Origin: Shinella zoogloeoides
Lineage (GTDB): Bacteria; Pseudomonadota; Alphaproteobacteria; Rhizobiales; Rhizobiaceae
DNA: 64,000 bases
Assembly (NCBI RefSeq): GCF_033705735.1
Contig: NZ_CP131131.1
Span: forward strand, 1,674,001 to 1,738,000
Reading direction: 5' to 3'
Position 1 is the stretch's first letter. Each line of letters starts with the position of its first letter. The notes under the pieces are model-generated. The model made no database searches and was not told the origin of the DNA. It saw nothing but the letters and a program-made list of their open reading frames with translations. Made by a program: the position numbers and the translations under genes. Below are positions 34,292-43,745 of this stretch, piece by piece.

Positions 34292-36733
34292 TTACATGCG
34301 GCCGCGCAGGGCTTCCGGATCGTAGGGCGATTCCGCGATCACGCGGGCCTTGCGCCGCTCGCCGAGGATCGGCACTTCCAGCTCCGTTCCGGGCGTTCCG
34401 AGTTCGACCGGCAGCAGCGCGAAGGCGATGTCGTGGCCGACCGTATAGGCATAGCTGCCTGATGTGATGCGCCCGACGAGCTTGCCTTCGTGATAGATAC
34501 CCTCGTGGATCAGGGAGCTTGCATCCTCCGTGTCGATGGCGATCGTCACCGAGCGCTGCTTCACGCCTTCCTGCTGCTGGTGCACCAGCGCCGCCTTGCC
34601 GATGAAATCGCCCTTGTCGAGCCGGATGAAGCGGTCGAGGCTGCTTTCCCAGGCCGTCAGTTCCGGGTTCATGTCGCGATACATGGCGCGGTAGGATTTT
34701 TCGAGGCGCAGGGATTCCAGCGCGTGATAACCGATGAGACGCAGGCCGTGCGGCTCGCCCGCAGCAAGAATCGCCTGCAGAAGCTGCCGCTGGTAGGGCA
34801 GCGGATGGTAGAGTTCCCAGCCGAGCTCGCCTTCATAGTTGACGCGCAGCATGCGCACGTCGGTGGCAAGGCCGACCGTGCCGGACTTGACGCCGAACCA
34901 CGGGAAGGCCTCGTTGGAAAGGTCCATCTCGGTAAGGCCCTGCAGCACCTCTCGGGCCTTGGGGCCGACGACGGTGAAGCAGCCGCGCTCGTTGGTGACG
35001 TTGCGAAGCTGCACGCTGCCGTCCTTCGGCAGCAGCTTCGACAGGTCGTCGAAATTCCAGCGCTCCGCACGCGGCGTCGAGATCAGGTAGAAGCTGCCGT
35101 CTTCGAGGCGGGCCACCACATATTCGGCCTGCACGCCGCCGTTCTTCGTCAGGTGATGGCTGAGATTGACGCGGCCCGCCTTCGGCAGGCGGTTGGCGAG
35201 GATGCCGTCGAGCCAGGCTTCGGCACCGGGGCCGGAAACCTCGTACTTGGTCATCGGCGTCATCTCGACGAGGCCGACGGCATTGCGCACCGCCTTCACC
35301 TCCTCGGCGACGTAATGGCCCTTCTGCGTCCAGCGCCAGCTATACTGGTCCTTCGCCTCAACGCCTTCCGGCGCGAACCAGTTCGGCACCTCCCAGCCGT
35401 TGAGGACGCCCCAGACGGCGCCGCGCTGCGACAGGATATCGTAGGACGGGGCGGTCTTCTGCGGGCGGGCGGCGGGCATGTCCTGGCCGGGGAAATGCAG
35501 CTCGGCATGGGTGCCCCAGCTTTCGCGTACCTTCTGGCGCGTCCATTCCTTGTTGGCGTAGTCGCCGAAGCGGCGCGGGTCGAGCTCGGACGTATCGAGG
35601 CTGTTGGCGCCCTCGACGATGCGCTCGGAGAGGTAGTAGCCGATGGCGCCGCCCCACAGGATGCCGCCGGGCACGCCCTCGGCGATCCACACATTCTCCA
35701 GCCCCCAGGCGGGGCCGACCAGCGGCAGCTCGTCGGCGGTCATCTGGAAGGGACCACGGACATTGGCCTTGATGCCGACGCGGCCGAGCGCCGGAACCAT
35801 CTCCATCGCGGCTTCCCAGTTCCAGGCCACCGCGTCGAAGTCCTCTTCCACGAGATCGGCGCCGAACCATTCCGGCACGCCGTTCTCGGCGAAGAGCTTG
35901 AGGTGCTCGGTCTTCTCGTAGGGGCCGAACATCAGCCCGTCGCCCTCCTCGCGAAGATAGCCTTCGAAGCCCTCGTCGCGCAGGATCGGCATTTCCGGCA
36001 GGCCCTGGCGCTTGCGCTCGATGATCTCGGGAACGGCGTCGGTGATCCAGTACTGGTGCAGGATCGGGATGGCCGGGATTTCGAGACCGAGCATCGCGCC
36101 CGTCTGGCGGGCATAGTTGCCGGTTGCCGAGATGATGTGCTCGCAGATGATCTCGCCATTGTTGGTGATGATCTTCCATTCGCCGCCGGCAAGGCGCTCG
36201 AAGCCCTTCACCTCGGTGTTGAGGTAGATCTTCGCGCCGCGGTCGCGCGCGCCTTTCGCCATGGCCTGGGTGACGTCGGCCGGAGCGATGTGGCCGTCAT
36301 CGGGATGGTAGAGCGCGGCCAGCATATCCTTGTTGTTTTCGAGCAGCGGCCAGAGCTCGCGCGCCTCCTTCGGCGTCACGAGCTCGGCGCGGATGCCCTG
36401 CACGGCGGCAACGCTCATGTAGCTCTTGTATTCGTCGAGGCGATCCCGCGTGTTGGCGATGCGCAGCTGCCCGCATTTGTGCCAGCCGACATGCTGGCCG
36501 GTCTCGGCCTCGAGACCCTCGTAGATCTCGATGGTCTTGGCGATCATTCGGCCGATATTGATGCTGCGCGCATAGGAGGGGATAAGGCCGGCAGCGTGCC
36601 AGGTGGAGCCGGCGGTGAGCTGCGTGCGCTCCAGAAGCGCGACATCCGTCCAGCCGCGCTTGGTGAGACCGTAGAGAATGGCGGCGCCGACGCAACCGCC
36701 GCCGATGACGACGGCGCGAGCATGAGTTTGCAT
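34292..36733 (-). CDS. Dimethylglycine/sarcosine dehydrogenase-like FAD enzyme with GcvT (folate) domain
   Basis: 813 residues, the size of dimethylglycine and sarcosine dehydrogenases. The N-terminal FAD domain has [16 protein letters not shown] and then GSTWHAAGL, in which the His is the covalent FAD attachment site of this family. A middle FAO-type domain is followed from about residue 430 by a GcvT-like tetrahydrofolate domain ([56 protein letters not shown]). The reaction is oxidative N-demethylation of a methylated glycine, with the one-carbon unit going to folate and electrons to ETF, encoded just downstream. The divergent LysR gene is its likely regulator. The exact N-methyl substrate is not proven. 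Confidence 0.9.
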   Translation of the reverse strand: MQTHARAVVIGGGCVGAAILYGLTKRGWTDVALLERTQLTAGSTWHAAGLIPSYARSINIGRMIAKTIEIYEGLEAETGQHVGWHKCGQLRIANTRDRLDEYKSYMSVAAVQGIRAELVTPKEARELWPLLENNKDMLAALYHPDDGHIAPADVTQAMAKGARDRGAKIYLNTEVKGFERLAGGEWKIITNNGEIICEHIISATGNYARQTGAMLGLEIPAIPILHQYWITDAVPEIIERKRQGLPEMPILRDEGFEGYLREEGDGLMFGPYEKTEHLKLFAENGVPEWFGADLVEEDFDAVAWNWEAAMEMVPALGRVGIKANVRGPFQMTADELPLVGPAWGLENVWIAEGVPGGILWGGAIGYYLSERIVEGANSLDTSELDPRRFGDYANKEWTRQKVRESWGTHAELHFPGQDMPAARPQKTAPSYDILSQRGAVWGVLNGWEVPNWFAPEGVEAKDQYSWRWTQKGHYVAEEVKAVRNAVGLVEMTPMTKYEVSGPGAEAWLDGILANRLPKAGRVNLSHHLTKNGGVQAEYVVARLEDGSFYLISTPRAERWNFDDLSKLLPKDGSVQLRNVTNERGCFTVVGPKAREVLQGLTEMDLSNEAFPWFGVKSGTVGLATDVRMLRVNYEGELGWELYHPLPYQRQLLQAILAAGEPHGLRLIGYHALESLRLEKSYRAMYRDMNPELTAWESSLDRFIRLDKGDFIGKAALVHQQQEGVKQRSVTIAIDTEDASSLIHEGIYHEGKLVGRITSGSYAYTVGHDIAFALLPVELGTPGTELEVPILGERRKARVIAESPYDPEALRGRM

Positions 36734-36812
36734 GGAGAGGTTCCCTCGAATTGGTTTTCACCAACCTACAAACGCCCCTTCGCACTGTAATCTTGCTAAA
36801 AATTGCCAGGGG

Positions 36813-36831
36813 GCATAACCTCAGATTATGC
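36813..36831. promoter_or_regulatory. LysR-type operator overlapping the regulator start codon
   Basis: GCATAACCTCAGATTATGC is a 6-7-6 inverted repeat with the ATAA-N7-TTAT pattern of LysR boxes. It includes the ATG (36828-36830) of the LysR gene and lies 80-98 bases from the dehydrogenase start. Similar sites occur at 42644-42662 and 42901-42919. Confidence 0.65.
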
Positions 36832-37751
36832 ACAGACTCCGCTCCCTCGTCCCGTCCGCCAACTACCTCTTCTGCTTCGAGGCCGCCGCCCGCAGGCGCA
36901 GCTTCACCGCGGCCGCGCAGGAGCTGAATGTCAGCCAGCCGGCCGTCAGCAAGACGATCCGCCTGCTGGAGGAGGCGACCGGGCTGAAGCTCTTCCGCCG
37001 CGACCACACGCGGCTGGAACTGACGGCGGAAGGCCAGCGGCTCTACAAGGAAACGCAGGAGGCCTTCGACCATCTGCACATGGTCATTTCGTCGCTGCAG
37101 CAGAAGCATTCCAACGATGTGGTGCGCGTATCCTTCTCCGCCTCCTTCGTGCAGCTATGGCTGCTGCCCCGGCTGAAGGACTTCAAGGCCAAGCACCCGG
37201 ACATATCGCTGCGCATCGAGGAAAGCAGCCGCGACGACCAGGACCTAGTGGAAGAGGATATCGACCTTTCCGCCCGCCTCGGCAACGGCAAGTGGCCGGG
37301 CATCCATTCCTGGCGCTTCGTGACGGAAGAGGTTCTGCCGGTGTGCAGCCCGGATTACCTGAAGGAGCACGCGCCGATCCGCGAGCCCGCCGACCTCCTC
37401 CAGCATACGCTGTTGAATTTCGAGGAGCGGCATCGCACCCGCCTCGCCTGGCGCGAATGGCTGGAACGGCATGCGGTTCCCGTGGCGCGGCTGAAGCAGG
37501 ATTTCGTTTTCACCGACGCGCTCGGTTCCATCGAGGCGGCGGTGCTCGGCCAGGGCATCGCGCTCGGCTGGAAGCATCTGGTGCGCGATCACATAGAGGC
37601 CGGGCGGCTGGTATTCCCGCTGCGGGAATCCTACCGCTCAGGACACGCGATCCACATCGTCATGCCCGCCCAGCGCCCGCCGAAACGGGGAACGGAACTC
37701 TTCCGCGACTGGCTGATCGAGCAGGATGCCGACGCGGACGTGCCGGTCTGA
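36828..37751 (+). CDS. LysR-family transcriptional regulator (GcvA-like)
   Basis: 307 residues. The helix-turn-helix covers about 10-65 (RRRSFTAAAQELNVSQPAVSKTIRLLE), followed by a GcvA-type inducer domain with SFVQLWLLPRLKDF and the AAVLGQGIALGW motif. It is divergent from the dimethylglycine-type dehydrogenase/ETF operon with a 94-base gap. Its own start codon lies inside a LysR-type palindrome, implying tight negative autoregulation, or that translation begins from another start; no better in-frame start is evident. It may also control the amino-acid ABC operon whose ATPase gene start carries the same palindrome. Confidence 0.88.
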   Translation: MHRLRSLVPSANYLFCFEAAARRRSFTAAAQELNVSQPAVSKTIRLLEEATGLKLFRRDHTRLELTAEGQRLYKETQEAFDHLHMVISSLQQKHSNDVVRVSFSASFVQLWLLPRLKDFKAKHPDISLRIEESSRDDQDLVEEDIDLSARLGNGKWPGIHSWRFVTEEVLPVCSPDYLKEHAPIREPADLLQHTLLNFEERHRTRLAWREWLERHAVPVARLKQDFVFTDALGSIEAAVLGQGIALGWKHLVRDHIEAGRLVFPLRESYRSGHAIHIVMPAQRPPKRGTELFRDWLIEQDADADVPV

Positions 37752-37754
37752 ACT

Positions 37755-38894
37755 TCAGGCCTTGCGATCCTTCGGCTGGCCGAACACATAGTCCGTCACC
37801 TTCGGCAGAAACGTGTCGGAGCGATAGCTCCGTGGCTTCTCGCCGACCGCGCTGCCGGTGTTGAGGATGCCGGCCTGATAGTCGTCGGCAAAGAGGCTGT
37901 AGGGATAGGGTGCCTCGATGGCGCTGGCCGCATCGAGCGCGGCGCGCTGGCTGGCGGTCAGGTCGAAATCGAGCGCGGCGAGATTGTCGTCAAGCTGCTC
38001 GAGCCTGCTTGCGCCGACGATGGCGGCGGCGACACCCGGACGGTTCACCACCCAGTTGAGCGCCACCTGCGCCATGCTGCGCCCCGCTTCGGCGGCCACC
38101 GCCTCCAGAGCCGCGACGATGCGCACATTGCGCTCGGTGAAGAGGCCGAGGCCGCTGCCGGAAGAATCGAGCGCGAGCCGCCCCTCCTTCGCGCCGGAGC
38201 GGTATTTCCCCGAAAGCAGGCCCATGGCGAGCGGACTCCAGGCAGTGATGCCGAGGCCGAGCGTTTCGGCCAGCGGCACGAATTCATGTTCGATGCTGCG
38301 TTCCACCAGCGAATAGGGAAGCTGCAGGCTTATGGGCTGGGAGAGCGCATGGGCCTCGGCCCAGGTCTGGGCCCGCGCCGCATACCAGCCGGGCACGTCG
38401 GAGAGACCCGCGTGGCGTATCTTGCCCGCCCGCACGAGATCGTCGAGCGTGCGCATCACCTCCTCCACCGGGGTCATGCGGTCCCAGGTGTGCAGCAGAT
38501 AGAGGTCGATATAGTCCGTCTTCAGCCGCTTCAGCGAGGCATCGACCGCGCGCATGATGTTCTTGCGCCCGTTGCCGCCGGCATTCGGGTTGCCGGGCGC
38601 CAAGTTGTTGGAAAACTTGGTGGCGATGACGACATGGTCGCGCAGGCCCGCCTCGGCGACGAAGCTGCCGACAAGGCTCTCGCTCATGCCGCCCGCATAG
38701 GAATCGGCCGTATCGATGAAATTGCCGCCGGCCTCGACATAGCGCCGGAAGATGGCGCGGGCGCTCGCCTCGTCGCTGCCCCAGGAGCCGCCGATGCCGC
38801 GGATACCGGCATTGCCGAAGGTCATGGTGCCGAGCGCGAGGCGGCTGACCCGCAATCCGGAGCGGCCGAGGAGATAATAATGGTCGAGCGACAT
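37755..38894 (-). CDS. Aldo/keto reductase
   Basis: 379 residues from the ATG at 38894 (MSLDHYYLLGRSGLRVS). The catalytic tetrad of the superfamily is visible: Asp in FIDTADSYAGGMSE, Tyr four residues later, Lys in VVIATKFSNN, and His in LYLLHTWDRM. NADPH-binding residues lie in the C-terminal AAIVGASRLEQLDDNLAAL. It resembles the AKR branch acting on small aldehydes or ketones. It lies 26 bases after the racemase-family gene, on the strand of the amino-acid transporter operon, and converges with the LysR gene (3-base gap). Confidence 0.85.
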   Translation of the reverse strand: MSLDHYYLLGRSGLRVSRLALGTMTFGNAGIRGIGGSWGSDEASARAIFRRYVEAGGNFIDTADSYAGGMSESLVGSFVAEAGLRDHVVIATKFSNNLAPGNPNAGGNGRKNIMRAVDASLKRLKTDYIDLYLLHTWDRMTPVEEVMRTLDDLVRAGKIRHAGLSDVPGWYAARAQTWAEAHALSQPISLQLPYSLVERSIEHEFVPLAETLGLGITAWSPLAMGLLSGKYRSGAKEGRLALDSSGSGLGLFTERNVRIVAALEAVAAEAGRSMAQVALNWVVNRPGVAAAIVGASRLEQLDDNLAALDFDLTASQRAALDAASAIEAPYPYSLFADDYQAGILNTGSAVGEKPRSYRSDTFLPKVTDYVFGQPKDRKA

Positions 38895-38920
38895 TGTCGG
38901 TCCTATCGTCTTACGTGGAG

Positions 38921-39655
38921 CTACATGCTGCCCATATAGGGGCGGCGCACCGTGCTCTGCTGCACATAATTGATCATGGTGATGAAGTCGAAGACCGGCC
39001 GGCCGGTCGCCGCCTGAACCGCATGGGCATAGGGCGGCAGGTCGCTGCATTCGAGCAGGATCGACCGCACATCGGGATTCTCCTCGACGAGCCGCCGGGC
39101 GACATCAGTCACCTCGCGCTCGATGGCCGCCGAATCCAGCGTGCCGCGCTCTTCGAGGATCGCCTCACGGAACTCCGTCTGCTCCTCCATGCCGGCAATG
39201 GCGAGCGGCACGTGATCCCCGACATTGCAGGCGGAAAAGTGTCGGCGGGTCAGCCTGGAGGCATTGGCGGTGATGACGCCGACGCGCCCGCCGCAGAGCA
39301 CATGCATGAAGGGGATCTGCATGAGGCTGGAGAGGAAGACGGGAATGTCGACGGCCGACGCCACCTCTTCCTGGAAATAGGCCATGAAGCCACAAGCCCC
39401 GGTGATCGCCTTGACGCCGCGGTTCTGCAATTCGACCGCCGCCTCCACGAAGACCTCCTTGAGGGCCGGGTCGCGCTGGTTCAGCAGCCGGTCGATCGAG
39501 GCGCCGCGCACCTCCTGGAACCGCACCGGATAATCATAGGTGGTCGCATTGCCGACATTTCCCGGCACGCAAGGATAGGCCGCGTCGAGGATGAGGATAC
39601 CGATCTGCTCGCCGTACCACGACTGCGTCCGCCGCGTGACCGTGTAGACAGTCAT
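38921..39655 (-). CDS. Aspartate/glutamate racemase-family protein
   Basis: 244 residues. The family has two catalytic cysteines in a pseudo-symmetric fold; both are present, in ITGACGFMAYF (near residue 87) and ILLECSDLPPYA (near residue 205). The start MTVYTVTRRTQSWYGEQIGILILD is that of a subgroup found beside polar amino-acid transporters, distinct from the cell-wall MurI. It could racemise an amino acid, hydantoin or similar compound. It lies 64 bases after the transporter binding-protein gene and belongs to the same likely operon. Confidence 0.8.
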   Translation of the reverse strand: MTVYTVTRRTQSWYGEQIGILILDAAYPCVPGNVGNATTYDYPVRFQEVRGASIDRLLNQRDPALKEVFVEAAVELQNRGVKAITGACGFMAYFQEEVASAVDIPVFLSSLMQIPFMHVLCGGRVGVITANASRLTRRHFSACNVGDHVPLAIAGMEEQTEFREAILEERGTLDSAAIEREVTDVARRLVEENPDVRSILLECSDLPPYAHAVQAATGRPVFDFITMINYVQQSTVRRPYMGSM

Positions 39656-39719
39656 CGTTGGTGTCTCCAGATAATCATGTCAGGGAGGACGGGGGAGCCG
39701 CGCTCCCCCGCTTTATGGC

Positions 39720-40559
39720 CTACTCAACGAGGCGCGGCGCGCCGGTCTCGGCGGCGGTGCCGTCAAGGCCGTAGGACTTGAGGATGGTCACGATCGTGCC
39801 GTCCGCATGCATGTCGGTGATCGCGGCGTCGAGGGCGACACCGAATTCCTTGGCGCTCAGCGCATAGGGGAAGGCCGCCTGCGCGGCTTCCTTGGTCGCC
39901 TTCACGCGGTCGTCCGGCGCGGCGACATTGACCTTGACGTCACCCAGCGCGCCCTTCTGCGCAGCGACGACGCCGGTCGAATAGCCGTCCACCGCCACAT
40001 CGATGCGGCCGGAGGACAGGTCCTGCTGCATGTTGACCGAGTTCGGGTAGAGCTTCAGCGAGCCGCCCAGCATGGCCTTGAGGTCGGCGACCCAGAGATA
40101 GCCCTGCACCGTGCCGACCTGTTTGCCTTCGAGGTCGGAGACGTTCTTGAAGCCTTCCTTCGAATAGATGCCCATCTGGTCGGTATAGAGCGGGGCGGAA
40201 AGGCTCATGACCTTGGCGCGCTCGGCCGTGCGGTACCAGTCGCCGGTGGTGATGTCGGCCTGACCGGAGAGCACATACTGGATGGCCGCGGCCGGGTCGA
40301 CCGCGATGGCCTTGACCTTCAGGCATTCGCGCTTGGCGAATTCGGCGGCGATATCGCCGTCGATGCCCTTCATGTTGCCGCTGTCGTCGACGAAGGAATG
40401 GGGAACGAAGGTGGTGACGGCGACCGTCAGCGTGCCGGCCTCGATGGTGGAGAACTGGTGCTTCGGCGTGCAATCCTCGGCAGAGGCGATCCCGGCCGAA
40501 AGGGCCAGGCCGGCGATGCCGGCAAGGAGGAACTGCGTGGTGGTCGTGATTTTCGGCAT
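39720..40559 (-). CDS. Amino-acid ABC transporter substrate-binding protein (family 3)
   Basis: 279 residues with a signal peptide (TTTQFLLAGIAGLALSAG, cleavage near ASA-ED at 28). It has the family 3 fold: TLTVAVTTFVPHSFVDDSGNMKGIDGDIAAEFAKR at the start of the mature protein, and SGQADITTGDWYRTAERAKVMSLSAPLYTDQMGI forming the ligand pocket. It binds a polar or charged amino acid or derivative in the periplasm and delivers it to the two downstream-type permeases encoded next to it. It is 23 bases after the second permease gene. Confidence 0.88.
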   Translation of the reverse strand: MPKITTTTQFLLAGIAGLALSAGIASAEDCTPKHQFSTIEAGTLTVAVTTFVPHSFVDDSGNMKGIDGDIAAEFAKRECLKVKAIAVDPAAAIQYVLSGQADITTGDWYRTAERAKVMSLSAPLYTDQMGIYSKEGFKNVSDLEGKQVGTVQGYLWVADLKAMLGGSLKLYPNSVNMQQDLSSGRIDVAVDGYSTGVVAAQKGALGDVKVNVAAPDDRVKATKEAAQAAFPYALSAKEFGVALDAAITDMHADGTIVTILKSYGLDGTAAETGAPRLVE

Positions 40560-40582
40560 GCAGGTGTCCTTTCAGCTTGGTT

Positions 40583-41245
40583 TCAACGTTGCGCGTAGAG
40601 GCCGGCGCGCCTTTCGACGTGATTGACGAGAAGTGCGGCGGGAATGGAAATGGCGGCATAGAGCACGCCCGCGGCGAGAAGCGCCGGGAAGTAGCGGAAG
40701 GTGGTCGAGCCGATCTCGTAGGCCCGGCTCACCAGTTCCGGCAGTGCGATGGTGAAGCAGAGCGACGTGCCCTGGAAGATCAGGATCGAGAAGCCGAGCA
40801 GCGCCGGCAGCGCGACCCGTAGGCCCTGCGGCAGCAGCACGTAGCGCAGCTCGTCGAACCGATTGAGGCCGAGCGCTTCGGCCGCCTCCCGCTGGCCGTG
40901 GGCGACCGATTGCAGGCTGGCGCGGATGATCTCGCTGGTATAGGCGCCGGTGTTCCAGGCAAGTGCGATCACCGCGGCCGAGAAGGAGCCGAGCGTCAGC
41001 CCGGTCGTCGGCAGGCCGAAATAAATGAACTGCAGCAGCACCAGCGCCGGCGCGCCGCGACCGACCTCGACCAGGAAGAGGCTGAGCCCCTTCAGGAAGC
41101 GGCTCTTTGCCAGCACCCCGAGCGCCAGAACGAGGCCGAAGGGAATGCCGATAGCGAGGCTGAGCGCCGTCACCTGGAGGCTGATGGAAAGGCCGCCCAG
41201 AAGGTCCGGCAGCCAGGCGGCAATTTCGTCTTGGGTCGGAAACAT
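40583..41245 (-). CDS. Amino-acid ABC transporter permease (HisM/GltK type)
   Basis: 220 residues from the ATG at 41245 ([11 protein letters not shown]), about five membrane spans. The His/Glu/Gln permease signature contains GLSISLQVTALSLAIGIPFGLVLAL near the start, and the EAA loop is EAAEALGLNRFDELRYVLLPQGLRVALP. The start codon overlaps the stop of the other permease gene (ATGA). The two permeases form a heterodimer. Confidence 0.9.
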   Translation of the reverse strand: MFPTQDEIAAWLPDLLGGLSISLQVTALSLAIGIPFGLVLALGVLAKSRFLKGLSLFLVEVGRGAPALVLLQFIYFGLPTTGLTLGSFSAAVIALAWNTGAYTSEIIRASLQSVAHGQREAAEALGLNRFDELRYVLLPQGLRVALPALLGFSILIFQGTSLCFTIALPELVSRAYEIGSTTFRYFPALLAAGVLYAAISIPAALLVNHVERRAGLYAQR

Positions 41246-41889
41246 CAGCGTGCCACCTTTGCCCGGAGATAACCATCGGCAACGCGCGAGAGCCAGGCGA
41301 TGGGCAGGCTCAGCAGCACGTAGAACAGGCCGACCAGCGCGAAGACCTCCAGCCCCCGGAAGGTGAGCTGCGACAGCTGGTTGCCCTGATAGGCAAGCTC
41401 GGCCACGCCGATGGTGGAGGCAACCGCGGTCTCCTTCATGAGGCCGATGAGGTAGCTTGCCGCGGAGGGCAGCGCGACGCGGAAGGCCTGCGGCGCGACG
41501 ATGTCGCGGAAGGTCGACCAGCGGCCGAGATCGAGCGCGGCGGAGGCCTCCCACTGGCCGTGATGGATGGAGGCGACGGCGCCGCGGTAGATTTCCGCCA
41601 TGTTCGCGGCCGCGATCAGGCCGAGGCCCATCAGCGCGGCATTGAAGGGATTGATCGGCATGACGCTCATGCCGAGACCGAAGAAGATGATGAAGAGCCA
41701 GAGGATCGGCGGGATGGCGCGCACGATCTGGATGACGGTCATGGCGAGGAAGCGGACCGGCCAGAGCCGGCTCTGCCGCGCGGCGAGCAGGGGAACGCCG
41801 AGCACGGCGCCGATGAGGAACGCCCCACCGGTGAGCGCGACGGTCCAGACGAGGCCCCGCAGCAGCGGCACGAAGTCCGCCGCGTTCAT
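41245..41889 (-). CDS. Amino-acid ABC transporter permease (HisQ/GltJ type)
   Basis: 214 residues from the ATG at 41889 ([17 protein letters not shown]), five predicted spans. Typical features are [25 protein letters not shown], the [25 protein letters not shown] loop, and the terminal [14 protein letters not shown]. Its start and stop each overlap the neighbouring gene by a few bases, so the ATPase, this permease and the next are translated as a coupled unit. Confidence 0.9.
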   Translation of the reverse strand: MNAADFVPLLRGLVWTVALTGGAFLIGAVLGVPLLAARQSRLWPVRFLAMTVIQIVRAIPPILWLFIIFFGLGMSVMPINPFNAALMGLGLIAAANMAEIYRGAVASIHHGQWEASAALDLGRWSTFRDIVAPQAFRVALPSAASYLIGLMKETAVASTIGVAELAYQGNQLSQLTFRGLEVFALVGLFYVLLSLPIAWLSRVADGYLRAKVAR

Positions 41890-42650
41890 CGGTCGTGCAC
41901 CGCGCGCAGGAAGCGCTTCGTGCGCTCCTCCCGCGGATTGCGCATGACGTCCTTGGACGGCCCCTTCTCGATGATGTTGCCGTCGGCCATGATCATGACC
42001 GTGTCGGAGACGTTCTCGGCAAAGCCCATCTCGTGGGTGACGACGATCATCGTCATGCCGCTTTCGGCAAGCTCCCGCATGACGGCGAGGACTTCCAGCC
42101 CAAGCTCCGGGTCGAGCGCCGAGGTCGGTTCGTCGAACAGCATGATCTCCGGATCGAGGGCGAGCGCACGGGCAATCGCGATGCGCTGCTGCTGGCCGCC
42201 GGAACACCGCACGGGAAACTGCCCCGCCTTGTCGGCAAGGCCGACGCGCTTGAGCAGCTGCATGGAGCGCTCACCGGCTTCCGCCCGGCTGCGGCCGAGC
42301 GTTCGCTCCTGCGCGAGGCTGACATTGCGCAGCACCGACATGTGCGGGAAGAGGTTGAAGGACTGGAACACCATGCCGACGCGGCGGCGAAGGCCCGACA
42401 GTTCCGGCCGCCCCACCGGCCGCGCGGCGTCGATCGTCATGGAGCCGATGGAGATCGTGCCGCCGTCCGGCGGCTCGAGATAGTTGATGCAGCGCAGGAG
42501 CGTGCTCTTGCCCGAGCCGCTCGGCCCGATGATGGCGAGCACTTCACCGGAACGCACCTCCAGATCGATGCCGTCGAGAACCGTATGGCTGCCGTAATGC
42601 TTGCTGAGGGATGTGAGGCGAATGAGCACGTTGTCGGAGGCTGGCATCAT
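41886..42650 (-). CDS. Amino-acid ABC transporter ATP-binding protein (GlnQ type)
   Basis: 254 residues with Walker [10 protein letters not shown] (about 42-50), signature [15 protein letters not shown] (Cys replacing the usual Leu), Walker [15 protein letters not shown], and H-loop [10 protein letters not shown]. It is the first gene of an operon ATPase, permease, permease, binding protein, racemase-family protein and aldo/keto reductase, all on this strand with short gaps. Two tandem ATG codons start the gene and lie within a LysR-type palindrome, so promoter or start-site use here is unusual. Confidence 0.92.
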   Translation of the reverse strand: MMPASDNVLIRLTSLSKHYGSHTVLDGIDLEVRSGEVLAIIGPSGSGKSTLLRCINYLEPPDGGTISIGSMTIDAARPVGRPELSGLRRRVGMVFQSFNLFPHMSVLRNVSLAQERTLGRSRAEAGERSMQLLKRVGLADKAGQFPVRCSGGQQQRIAIARALALDPEIMLFDEPTSALDPELGLEVLAVMRELAESGMTMIVVTHEMGFAENVSDTVMIMADGNIIEKGPSKDVMRNPREERTKRFLRAVHDR

Positions 42651-42662
42651 TTCAGGTTATGC
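42644..42662. promoter_or_regulatory. LysR-type operator at the start of the amino-acid ABC operon
   Basis: GCATCATTTCAGGTTATGC on this strand reads GCATAA-CCTGAAA-TGATGC on the other. It differs from the 36813-36831 palindrome by one base in one arm and shares its central CCT-A pattern. It covers the ATPase gene start codons. Confidence 0.55.
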
Positions 42663-42900
42663 CCCGCTCCGTCCGCGACGCGGCCGACCTTCGCTTCGAA
42701 GATAAAGGATGGCTTCAAGCAGACCATCATGTCCCCCCATAAAGCGGCCTCCGCGCGCCAGCCTGACGGGCTGGTCGCCTCCGAACCGCTCTTTCGTGCA
42801 AATGGCCGCCGGATGATCCGTTTCGGCCGTGTTCCCTTGTTATTTCAACGGATGTTAACACTCTGACACATGCTGAGCAGGCAGAAAAAATTGCACACCC

Positions 42901-42919
42901 GCCAAACCTGAAGTTATGC
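42901..42919. promoter_or_regulatory. Second LysR-type site upstream of the amino-acid ABC operon
   Basis: GCCAAACCTGAAGTTATGC keeps one perfect arm (TTATGC), the central CCTGAA, and a degenerate second arm. It lies about 250 bases upstream of the ATPase start in the 360-base gap to the next gene. The rest of that gap holds no gene; a 6 bp GC hairpin at 42971-42986 (GCCGGA-AGCC-TCCGGC) may end the hypothetical gene beyond it. Confidence 0.45.
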
Positions 42920-43010
42920 CGTTGGTCATGGGGAATGGCGCCGGCAAAGCATGGCGTCAGGCAGCGGATTGCCGGAAGCCTCCGGCCTCCGGCACCGCGA
43001 ATGGCAGATC

Positions 43011-43586
43011 TCAGTTGATCGAGACGAAATTGCCGCCCTTGTCGAACCAGCAATTGAAGAAAGCCGTGCCCTTGCCGTCAGGATAATTGCCCTGCACGAC
43101 ATAGCCCCGGCCGCTCATGAAGGGCCGGTTCGTCGTGATGCGCGATGGCCGGACGCGGAACTGCGCGGAGACTTCGCCGCGGCAATAGGCCGGCATCATA
43201 CCGAGCGCGACGCCATCGGAGCGGCGGCGTGGCCGGCTTTCCCCATAGCCGCCACCGTCCTCGTCCTGCATCTGCGCGGCGCGGTCGCCCTTGACGCGGC
43301 ACACGCCGTTCGCCCCGCCCGGTCCCGTATAGGAGACATCGGGGCTGCCGTCGCGATTGACGGAGACGGAAATGGTCAGCCGGCCGAGGCGGGCCTCGTA
43401 GTAATTGTTGTTGAAGCGCTTCAGCCGGGCCTCCCGGCCGTTGATGAAGACCGGCCCGCCTTCATCGGCATGCACGCTCACCCGGCCCGGACACGCGGCG
43501 TTGAAGAAAGGAACCTTTGCCTCCGCGGCAGAGGCGAACAACGCTCCCGCGGCCACGAGAACGGCAGTGAAAATCGGCTTGTGCAT
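43011..43586 (-). CDS. Secreted hypothetical protein
   Basis: 191 residues from the ATG at 43586. A signal peptide is evident (MHKPIFTAVLVAAGALFASAAEA, cleaved near residue 23). The mature protein has four cysteines (in NAACPGR, NGVCRVK, MPAYCRGE and FFNCWFD) that could form two disulfides in the periplasm, an Arg-rich linker near residues 135-140, and a C-terminal beta-rich repeat-like half with SGRGYVVQGNYPDGKGTAFFNCWF. I do not recognise a named family. It is divergent from the amidase gene (159-base gap) and otherwise alone. Confidence 0.75.
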   Translation of the reverse strand: MHKPIFTAVLVAAGALFASAAEAKVPFFNAACPGRVSVHADEGGPVFINGREARLKRFNNNYYEARLGRLTISVSVNRDGSPDVSYTGPGGANGVCRVKGDRAAQMQDEDGGGYGESRPRRRSDGVALGMMPAYCRGEVSAQFRVRPSRITTNRPFMSGRGYVVQGNYPDGKGTAFFNCWFDKGGNFVSIN

Positions 43587-43745
43587 GGAGAACTCCCTCC
43601 GGGTTTCGCCCGGATACTTTGCCGCCTTCAAGACCGATTGCAAGAGGCGGCGCATGGATGACTCTTTCGCGTCAAGAAGGGCTGCGCGCCGCGTGAAATC
43701 CACTATTTTGATCCGGTCTGATTCGGCCATGGCGGGAGAAAAGCA

